From: Thermoleophilia bacterium
GTDB lineage: Bacteria > Actinomycetota > Thermoleophilia > Gaiellales > F1-60-MAGs149
Direction: 5' to 3'
Length of the DNA: 11,175 nt
Assembly (NCBI GenBank): GCA_016462095.1
Contig: JAEMTW010000010.1
Span: 1-11,175 of the forward strand
In this document: piece by piece, positions 5,477 through 11,175 of the stretch
Numbering within the stretch: position 1 is the first letter of the stretch
Layout of the letters: each line of letters begins with the position of its first letter
Made by a program: the position numbers and the translations under genes
The notes under the pieces: model-generated
Told to the model about the DNA's origin: nothing
What the model saw: the letters and a program-made list of their open reading frames with translations, nothing else
The model's database searches: none

Positions 5477-6382
5477 GTGACCACACCCAGCCCTCCGTCC
5501 GTGTACCTCGACTATTTCGAGCTGACGAAGCCGCGGATCATGATTCTGCTGCTGATCACGTTGCTTGGCGGGATGGTTTGGGCTGAGGAGGGTATTCCGC
5601 CGCTCTGGTTGATCGCTTCGACGCTGCTTGGCATGGGTCTCGCCTCCGGTGGAGCCAGTGCGGTCAACCATGCGCTAGATCGTGACCTCGACATCCGGAT
5701 GGAACGCACGCGCCTGCGTCCGGTTGCAGACGGTCGCATCGAGCCGCGCCCCGCAATCATCTTCGGCGTTGTGCTGACGACGCTCGGCATCGTTGTGCTG
5801 GCAATGCTTGCGACACCGCTCGCCGCTGCGCTTGCTCTCGCCGGCAACCTCTTTTACATCTTTATCTACACGATCTGGCTGAAGCGGCGAACGCCGCAAA
5901 ACATCGTCATTGGTGGAGCTGCGGGTGCGATGCCTCCGCTCGTGGGCTGGGCGGCTGTGACGGGGTCGGTGGCGTTCGCGCCGATCTTCCTGTTTGGTCT
6001 GATTTTCCTCTGGACCCCTCCCCACTTCTGGGCGCTTGCTCTCGTCAAACAGGACGAGTACGAAGACGCTGGCGTGCCCATGCTGCCGAACGTGGCAGGC
6101 GTGCGTGTGACAACGATCCAGATCGTCGTCTACACGATCATCCTGCTCGTCTTCTCGTTGATCCCGGTGCCGTTGGGTTGGTTCGGGGTCAGCGACAGCA
6201 TCCTTGGTCCCGTCTACGGCCTGATCGCGTTGGTTCTGGGTCTGCGGTTCTTGCAGTTCGGTGTGCGCCTGCACCGCGCCGATGGCGACCTTGAAATCGC
6301 CCGTGAGGCCTTCCGTTTTTCGCTGTTGTACCTGGCGGGCATCTTTGCTGCGATCGCGTTGGACCGCGTGCTCTTCAGCTGA
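5477..6382 (+). CDS. ctaB: protohaem IX farnesyltransferase (haem O synthase)
   Basis: CtaB is a UbiA-family membrane prenyltransferase that attaches a farnesyl group to protohaem IX, giving haem O, the precursor of the haem a needed by the neighbouring oxidase. The first Asp-rich motif is N64HALDRDLDIRMERTRLRP (D68 and D72 as metal-diphosphate ligands) and the second is KQDEYEDAGVPMLP (about 191-204); WTPPHFWALAL precedes it. About nine membrane helices fit the family, as does the length of 301 residues. GTG 5477 gives MTTPSPPSVYLDYFELTKPRI-type N-terminal sequence as in homologues; ATG 5444 would add 11 residues. No ctaA (haem A synthase) gene is in the window. Confidence 0.95.
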   Translation: MTTPSPPSVYLDYFELTKPRIMILLLITLLGGMVWAEEGIPPLWLIASTLLGMGLASGGASAVNHALDRDLDIRMERTRLRPVADGRIEPRPAIIFGVVLTTLGIVVLAMLATPLAAALALAGNLFYIFIYTIWLKRRTPQNIVIGGAAGAMPPLVGWAAVTGSVAFAPIFLFGLIFLWTPPHFWALALVKQDEYEDAGVPMLPNVAGVRVTTIQIVVYTIILLVFSLIPVPLGWFGVSDSILGPVYGLIALVLGLRFLQFGVRLHRADGDLEIAREAFRFSLLYLAGIFAAIALDRVLFS

Positions 6383-6386
6383 GCCG

Positions 6387-7577
6387 ATGATGCGTCAACG
6401 CCGGCCGGTATCGCCACGTCGTCTGACAGCGCTGATCTCTGCGCTGATTTTCCTCGACATGGCCACCTGGCTCGCCGCGATACCGCTGATTCCCGTCTGG
6501 CACGACCAATTTGGTCTGACGGATGGCCAAGCGGGTCTGGTGCTCGGTGCCTATAGCTTCTCGGTCCTGGTCTTCGCGATCCCTGCGGGCTGGGTTGCCG
6601 ACCGGATCGGTGCGCGCCGTGTGACGCTAATTGCAGCGGCCTGCTTCGTGGTTGCCGCGCCCGCGATCGCCTTTGCCGACACCTTTGTCCTCTTGGTCCT
6701 CGTGCGCATCGTGCAAGGTGCCTGCTCGGCGGTCGTCTGGTCGGCCGGGCTCGCCTGGCTGTCCGGGGCTGTCGACTCGAGCTATCGGCCACGGGCGCTG
6801 ACGATCGCCAACGCCTGCGCGACGATCGCCACGATCGGTGGGCCGCTCTTGGGTGGGCCAATCGTGGCGCGCTTTGGGATCACGGAGTCGTTCGCTGGGC
6901 TCGGCCTGCTCGTCGGCGCGATCGTCGTGTGGGGGCTGTTCGAGCCCGGTGGCGAGAGTGGAGTCGTGCCGCACGCGGATCGACATGGACCGTTCGTGTC
7001 GCTGCGGCACGCACTGCAGCCGGGATTGCTCCAGGTCAGCTTCATCTCGATTGGCTTTGTCGCGCTGATGATGGCCGCCCTTCAGCTCCTCGCGCCGCTC
7101 TATCTCGATGATCAAGGAGTCAGCTCGGCTGCAATCGGGTGGATCTTCACGGCAGGAAGCGTTCTTTCGGTGATTGCGATCGTGGTCGTGGCTCGACTGG
7201 GCTCGCGGCTCAATCACCTGCTCGCGCTGGTCGTGTTGCCTGCAGTCTGTGGTGGTGGTCTCGCAGTGATGCTGCTGCCGCTCGGTGTGCCTGCCTACGC
7301 CGTGATGCTGGTTCTGCTGATCGGGCTCGCTGCGCCCATCTTTGCGATTGCCTATCCGATCTGCGCCACGGGTGCGCGCGCCGTCAAGATCGGTGAGGGT
7401 GGCGCCTTCGGGATGCTCAATGCAGTCTGGGCCGTGGGTTCGTTGATCGCTCCGGTGATTGCGGGCGTCATGTTGCAGCGCGGCGCCCCGTGGCTGGTCT
7501 ACCTCGTCGTTGCCTTGCTGAGCTTAGGAGTGTCGTTCGTGCTGCTCCGATCGCGGGCGGCCGTCGCCGCCGCCTGA
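6387..7577 (+). CDS. major facilitator superfamily transporter
   Basis: This 396-residue protein has about twelve membrane helices in two halves. The MFS motif A in the loop between helices 2 and 3 is clear: GWVADRIGARR at about residues 68-78, with a PAG just before it. The substrate cannot be read from the sequence; drug/proton antiport is common for this kind of MFS protein. The start is ATG 6387, or the adjacent ATG 6390, 4 nt after the ctaB stop, so translation is probably coupled. An earlier ATG at 6261 in the same frame lies within ctaB and its extra residues do not look like protein. Co-transcription with ctaB may be only positional. Confidence 0.88.
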   Translation: MMRQRRPVSPRRLTALISALIFLDMATWLAAIPLIPVWHDQFGLTDGQAGLVLGAYSFSVLVFAIPAGWVADRIGARRVTLIAAACFVVAAPAIAFADTFVLLVLVRIVQGACSAVVWSAGLAWLSGAVDSSYRPRALTIANACATIATIGGPLLGGPIVARFGITESFAGLGLLVGAIVVWGLFEPGGESGVVPHADRHGPFVSLRHALQPGLLQVSFISIGFVALMMAALQLLAPLYLDDQGVSSAAIGWIFTAGSVLSVIAIVVVARLGSRLNHLLALVVLPAVCGGGLAVMLLPLGVPAYAVMLVLLIGLAAPIFAIAYPICATGARAVKIGEGGAFGMLNAVWAVGSLIAPVIAGVMLQRGAPWLVYLVVALLSLGVSFVLLRSRAAVAAA

Positions 7578-7584
7578 CCGCGCG

Positions 7585-7598
7585 GGATACCATCTGGT
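7585..7598 (+). promoter_or_regulatory. predicted promoter of murT-gatD
   Basis: GGATACCATC (7585-7594) is a variant of the GGATACGATG seen before coxB and ctaB. Its -10 box TACCAT (7588-7593) is 5 nt before GTG 7599 and 8 nt before GTG 7602, so the murT message is probably leaderless. There is no Shine-Dalgarno before either GTG. The gap from the MFS gene is only 21 nt. Confidence 0.45.
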
Positions 7599-7601
7599 GT
7601 G

Positions 7602-8975
7602 GTGAGCACTCGCGTGACAGCAGCTGGAGCACTTGCGCGTTGCGCGGGTGCCGTCTCGCGCGTGACGGGCCAAGGCGGCGGCACGACGATGCCCGGTCAC
7701 GTCTTTCTGCGCCTGGCTCCGGATGGACTGAGTGAGTTGGCTGCCGCACTGACCGACGGCATCGTTGCGGTCAGCGCCACCAACGGTAAGACCACGACCT
7801 CGGCGATGCTGACGGCGATCGTTGGTCCGGACCACACGGTCTGTCGAAACAGTGCGGGTGCCAACTTGGTGACCGGAGTCGCGACCACGCTGATCAATCG
7901 GCCTCGTGGTGCGACGCTGGGAGTGCTCGAAGTTGACGAAGCAGCACTAAACAAGGTCACGCAGCAGCTTTCGCCCACCGTGCTGGTCTTGGGCAATCTT
8001 TTTAGAGACCAGCTCGACCGTCATGGTGAGCTCGAGATGGTGGCGGATCGGTGGCGAGAGCTCGTCGCGACGCTCGCCCCCTCCACCACGCTCGTGCTTG
8101 GAGCAGACGATCCCGTCATCGATGGGCTGGCAGGCGATCGAGCAAACGTGGTCCGCTTCGGCATTGACGACCCCAACGTCTCGCTCGGCGCTCAGGATGC
8201 TGCAGCCGACTCGACGTTTTGCGTGCGCTGCGGCAGTGCGTATGTGTACGACGAGATGTATCTCGGTCATCTTGGCTCCTACCGCTGTCCGCGTGGCGAC
8301 CACCAGCGAGGCCCGCTCGATGTCGTCGCTCGGCACGTGCGCACCGATGGCATCCGCGGTACCACCTTCCGTCTGGACGCGCCCGATGGCTCGTGCGAGG
8401 TCTCGTTGCCTCTGCCGGGGCTGTACAACGTGGAGAACGCTCTCGGTGCCATCGCCGCGGCCTACGTGCTCGGTGTCCCAACTGCCGTGGCAGCCGGTCG
8501 CCTCGCGCAGTTCAATGCCGCCTTCGGCCGCTTCGAGCGGATTGCAGTTGGTGACAGCGAGGTGGTGCTACTGCTCTTCAAGAATCCGACTGGTGCCAAT
8601 GAGGCGCTACGAGCCATTGCCGACGATGTGGCGGGCGCCCAGGTCGTGCTCGCCCTCAACGACCGCATCGCGGATGGTCGGGATATCAGTTGGATCTGGG
8701 ACATCGACTTCGAAGCAGCTCTCACCACAGCCGCGCAGATCAGGTGCAGTGGCACGCGCTCAGTAGAGCTTGCCGTGCGACTGCGCTACAGCGACGTCTC
8801 TCCCGAGCGGGTGACGACCGAGGCCGTGACCGAGGTGGCGTTTGACGAGGCCGTGGAGGCCACGCCAGCGGGTGGCCGCATCTTTGTGCTGGCGACGTAC
8901 ACCGCGATGCTTGACCTCCATGGCGTACTGGCGGATCGCGGTCTGACCCAACGGTTTTGGCAGGAGCAGGCATGA
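7602..8975 (+). CDS. murT: lipid II isoglutaminyl synthase, Mur-ligase-like subunit
   Basis: MurT, together with GatD, amidates the second residue (D-Glu) of the lipid II stem peptide to D-isoglutamine on the inner face of the membrane. The 457-residue protein shows the Mur ligase ATP loop SATNGKTTTSAML (58-70), NSAGANLVTG (83-92), LEVDEAAL (109-116) and GNLFRDQLDRHGELE (131-145). The MurT-specific zinc ribbon insert follows: C207-x2-C210, then YRCPRGDH with C229 but Gly232 where a fourth Cys is expected. The C-terminal DUF1727 part has FKNPTGANEAL and the catalytic-region motif DGRDISWIWD (358-367). GTG 7599 and 7602 are both possible starts; 7602 sits at the better distance from the -10 box. 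Confidence 0.95.
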   Translation: MSTRVTAAGALARCAGAVSRVTGQGGGTTMPGHVFLRLAPDGLSELAAALTDGIVAVSATNGKTTTSAMLTAIVGPDHTVCRNSAGANLVTGVATTLINRPRGATLGVLEVDEAALNKVTQQLSPTVLVLGNLFRDQLDRHGELEMVADRWRELVATLAPSTTLVLGADDPVIDGLAGDRANVVRFGIDDPNVSLGAQDAAADSTFCVRCGSAYVYDEMYLGHLGSYRCPRGDHQRGPLDVVARHVRTDGIRGTTFRLDAPDGSCEVSLPLPGLYNVENALGAIAAAYVLGVPTAVAAGRLAQFNAAFGRFERIAVGDSEVVLLLFKNPTGANEALRAIADDVAGAQVVLALNDRIADGRDISWIWDIDFEAALTTAAQIRCSGTRSVELAVRLRYSDVSPERVTTEAVTEVAFDEAVEATPAGGRIFVLATYTAMLDLHGVLADRGLTQRFWQEQA

Positions 8976-9709
8976 CGCTCCGCATCGTGCCGCTCTACCC
9001 CGAGTTGCTGTCGATCTATGCCGACCGTGGCAACGTTCGCGTGCTCGAGCAGCGCGCGCGCTGGCGTGGGCTTTCGGTCGAGGTCGCGCCGCTGGCGCTT
9101 GGTGAGTCGTTCGATCCAGAGCGGGCCGACGTCGTCTTGATTGGTGGTGGCCAAGACCGCGATCAGGCGCTGGTGGCGGAGGCCTTGATTGCGCAGGCGC
9201 CCGCTTTGCGCTCAGCGATTGCGGACGGCGTACCGGTGCTGGCTGTCTGTGGCGGATATCAACTGCTCGGACATCGCTACGTCGATCAATCGGGCCGCGA
9301 CACGCCGGGTACGGGCCTCGTCGACCTCGAAACGCACGCTGGACCTACGCGGCTCGTCGGCAACGTCGTCGTGGATGTCGAGCTCGCCGGGACCCGCCAC
9401 GAACTGGTGGGATTCGAAAACCACGCTGGACGAACCAGCCTCGGTGCGGGCGTTGCTCCACTGGGCAAGGTCATCGTTGGTGGCGGCAACGACGGGACCG
9501 GGACGGCAGAAGGCTGTCTCGAAGGTCGCATCGTCGGTACGTACGTGCACGGCCCGCTGCTCCCGAAGAATCCCTGGTTGGCGGATCAACTGCTCGCCTG
9601 GGCCTGCGAACACCGTGGTCTCTCCACCACGCTCGCTCCGCTTGACGATCACCTCGAACAGGCTGCTGCTGTAGCCGCCTCCACTCTGGCCCGCAGCGAG
9701 CGCCGCTAA
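8972..9709 (+). CDS. gatD: lipid II isoglutaminyl synthase, glutamine amidotransferase subunit
   Basis: GatD is a class I (triad) glutaminase that frees ammonia from glutamine and passes it to MurT. The 245-residue protein has the nucleophile C93 in LAVCGGYQLLG, the catalytic His H193 in TYVHGPLLPKNPWLAD, and the FENH segment (148-151) typical of GatD/CobQ-like amidotransferases. ATG 8972 overlaps the murT stop in an ATGA, with AGGAG (8962-8966) 5 nt upstream; this suggests equal expression of the two subunits. An earlier in-frame start at 8957 lies within murT and is less likely. Its stop TAA (9707-9709) overlaps the stop of the convergent Nudix gene. Confidence 0.95.
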   Translation: MTLRIVPLYPELLSIYADRGNVRVLEQRARWRGLSVEVAPLALGESFDPERADVVLIGGGQDRDQALVAEALIAQAPALRSAIADGVPVLAVCGGYQLLGHRYVDQSGRDTPGTGLVDLETHAGPTRLVGNVVVDVELAGTRHELVGFENHAGRTSLGAGVAPLGKVIVGGGNDGTGTAEGCLEGRIVGTYVHGPLLPKNPWLADQLLAWACEHRGLSTTLAPLDDHLEQAAAVAASTLARSERR

Positions 9710-10161
9710 GGCACCCACATCCGGCCGAGCGAGACGAACGCATCGCCCGGGCGATAGTCGCGGAGGTAATCGTGAATCGGCGGTCGTAGGTCGAGCCCAG
9801 CAAGTTCTTGTTGGTCGACAAACGCGTGGCCGAGGACGGCTGCGTCGTCCGAGCTGAATAGTTCGACGCTGGCCGTGCCGAGGTCGATCGCAAAGACCAT
9901 GTGCAGAATGTGGCGACCCTCCGGGGTCTCGGCGGGCGGGATCGTCTCTGCGAGCGCAATCGGCCCCCGGATCGCGGTCGGAGCCATCCCGCATTCCTCG
10001 GTGATCTCGCGCAGCAACGCGTCCTCGAGCTCCTCCCCCTCCTCCACGCCGCCACCTGGCAGCAGCCAGTACGTGCGCCCGTCTTTCTGCTGACGAACCA
10101 GCAGCACGCGGCCACCGTTGATCAGCAGTCCGGCAACGCGAATGCGCGGACCGTCGGTCAT
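9706..10161 (-). CDS. Nudix hydrolase
   Basis: The 151-residue protein carries a complete Nudix box from G37 to M59: G-x5-E43-x7-R51-E52-I-T-E55-E56-x-G58, the metal-binding diphosphate hydrolase signature. It starts with a strand typical of the fold (RIRVAGLLINGGRVLLVRQ) and WLLPGGGVEEGE leads into the box. The substrate cannot be told; next to dut, a house-cleaning role on nucleotides is reasonable but inferred. ATG 10161 overlaps the dut stop in an ATGA, so the two are translationally coupled. It is the last gene of the minus-strand operon and its stop overlaps that of gatD. Confidence 0.93.
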   Translation of the reverse strand: MTDGPRIRVAGLLINGGRVLLVRQQKDGRTYWLLPGGGVEEGEELEDALLREITEECGMAPTAIRGPIALAETIPPAETPEGRHILHMVFAIDLGTASVELFSSDDAAVLGHAFVDQQELAGLDLRPPIHDYLRDYRPGDAFVSLGRMWVP

Positions 10162-10598
10162 GCCGACTGTCCTGTCGATCCGAAGCCTCCCGTGCCCCGC
10201 GTGGACTCGGGCAGACTGTCGTGCTCTGCGAAGGTGACGGTCGGCAGGGCCGTAATCACCAGCTGCGCAATGCGATCACCGACTGCAATCGCATGCGTCG
10301 TGGCTGGGTCGTGGTTGATCAGGATCACCCTGACCTCGCCACGGTAGCCCGCGTCGATCAAGCCGGGAGCGTTGAGCACCGTCAGGCCTGCCTTGAGCGC
10401 TAGCCCAGAGCGAGGCAGAACCAATGCGGCATAGCCGTCGGGGAGCGCAATCCCGAACCCACAGCCGACCGCCTTTCGCTGCCCCGACGCCAGCGTCGTG
10501 GATTCCGTTGCGTACAGGTCGAAGCCCGCGTCGTCTGCATGCGCCTGTGTGGGCAGGCGGGCCGCATCGTGCATCCGCAGCCAGGCGATCTCACTCAT
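10158..10598 (-). CDS. dut: deoxyuridine 5'-triphosphate nucleotidohydrolase (dUTPase)
   Basis: Dut hydrolyses dUTP to dUMP and diphosphate, keeping uracil out of DNA and supplying dUMP for thymidylate synthesis. All five motifs of the homotrimeric family are visible in 146 residues: DDAGFDLYA (22-30), LPRSGLALK (61-69), PGLIDAGYRGEVRV (78-91, with the catalytic Asp in LID), GDRIAQLVI (107-115) and the C-terminal RGTGGFGSTG arm (134-143) that closes over the nucleotide. The length is normal for bacterial trimeric enzymes. ATG 10598 overlaps the hflX stop in an ATGA. Confidence 0.97.
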   Translation of the reverse strand: MSEIAWLRMHDAARLPTQAHADDAGFDLYATESTTLASGQRKAVGCGFGIALPDGYAALVLPRSGLALKAGLTVLNAPGLIDAGYRGEVRVILINHDPATTHAIAVGDRIAQLVITALPTVTFAEHDSLPESTRGTGGFGSTGQSA

Positions 10599-11175
10599 GC
10601 CCGCACCGTTGGCGAGACAGCGAAGCGTGCGTACCGGTCGCGTTCGGCCTTGGGGAGACGCGCACGGATGCGCACACCGTCGGCCGTGTCTTCGCGCGAG
10701 GTGATAGGCGCACCGAGCGCGTAGAGCGCAGACAGCACGCTGCCCTCGCTGTGAGGCACGAGGAGGTCGGTGGGCTCAAAGCGACCCGAGAAGTGCTCAG
10801 CGATGGCAATCTCCAGCTCCTCGAGGCCTTCGCGCGTGTTGGCGCTGACCTGGATCGCCATCGGCAGGCGGTTGTGGAGCCGCTCGCGATCCTCGTTTGA
10901 GACGAGGTCGATCTTGTTGAGCACGACGATCTGTGGCAGCTCGGAGGCGCCGATCTGCTCGAGCACGTCCCCAACGGCACGCATCTGCTCGTTGCGCTCT
11001 TCCTCATCGATCGCTCCATCGACAACGTGCACGAGCAGGTCGCCGGCGAGCGTCTCTTCCAGCGTCGAGGCAAACGCATCGACCAGTCCGTGCGGCAGCT
11101 TGCGGATGAAACCAACGGTGTCCGTAATCGTGTAGTCGCGGCCCACGTGCGTGAACTTGCGCGTGGTTGGGTCGA
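10595..11175 (-). CDS. hflX: ribosome-associated GTPase HflX, C-terminal part
   Basis: The frame is open to the window edge, so the N-terminal domain and the G1 P-loop lie outside; 192 residues remain. They begin with DPTTRK (switch I region of HflX) followed by TDTVGFIRKLPH (G3), a motif very specific to HflX, then NKID (G4) and QVSANTREG (G5), and about 60 residues of the C-terminal domain ending in SPTVRA. HflX binds the 50S subunit and splits stalled ribosomes, for example under heat stress. The GTG at 11146 is internal and not the start. It is the first visible gene of an hflX-dut-Nudix operon. Confidence 0.93.
   Translation of the reverse strand, partial: DPTTRKFTHVGRDYTITDTVGFIRKLPHGLVDAFASTLEETLAGDLLVHVVDGAIDEEERNEQMRAVGDVLEQIGASELPQIVVLNKIDLVSNEDRERLHNRLPMAIQVSANTREGLEELEIAIAEHFSGRFEPTDLLVPHSEGSVLSALYALGAPITSREDTADGVRIRARLPKAERDRYARFAVSPTVRA

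Noticed and set aside
5160..5486. N-terminal extension of the minus-strand frame from 5159 up to 5486
   Set aside because: The extension is Gln/His/Ser-rich, overlaps the 5184-5390 gene and the ctaB promoter, and looks non-coding.
5675..6274. 199-residue minus-strand open frame opposite ctaB
   Set aside because: Antisense shadow of a well-conserved gene, with highly charged low-complexity sequence.

Overview
The window looks like a chromosomal segment of a high-GC Gram-positive bacterium, most likely an Actinomycetota member. The evidence is the MurT/GatD pair, TANNNT-type -10 boxes placed 5-8 nt before start codons (leaderless transcription), frequent GTG starts and tight ATGA gene overlaps. 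A deep branch such as Thermoleophilia is a guess only; no rRNA or phylogenetic marker is present. I see no mobile element, CRISPR array, tRNA or rRNA.

Left part (1-4800): the Pro/Ala-rich tail of an upstream gene (1-66) is followed by a 60-residue two-helix membrane protein (73-255). A convergent gene encodes a DUF4190-like membrane protein (268-609, minus). A divergent promoter region leads into a cytochrome c oxidase operon: coxB (803-1606), coxA (1650-3515), coxC (3540-4136) and a histidine-containing five-helix membrane protein (4159-4800). The oxidase is of the A2 type (YSHPAVY motif, no D-channel glutamate) and seems to have lost the usual Mg/Mn-site ligands in both subunits I and II.

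Middle (4728-7577): an unknown soluble protein (4728-5159, minus) runs into the 3' end of the oxidase operon. It diverges from a 68-residue membrane protein (5184-5390) at a 24-bp, exactly symmetric promoter with overlapping -10 boxes. Next come ctaB (haem O synthase, needed for the haem a of the oxidase) and an MFS transporter 4 nt downstream. Two short leader ORFs with leaderless architecture precede coxB and ctaB.

Right part (7585-11175): murT and gatD form a two-gene operon with its own leaderless promoter and encode the lipid II amidating enzyme. Convergent to it is a minus-strand operon entering from beyond the window: hflX (3' part only), dut and a Nudix hydrolase gene, linked by 4-nt ATGA overlaps. 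The gatD and Nudix stop codons overlap each other.

The central unit is respiratory: oxidase core subunits, small membrane proteins that may be accessory subunits, and haem O synthesis. The most unusual features are in expression architecture: a repeated GGATACSATS promoter element, short leader ORFs feeding into oxidase genes, and the symmetric bidirectional promoter.
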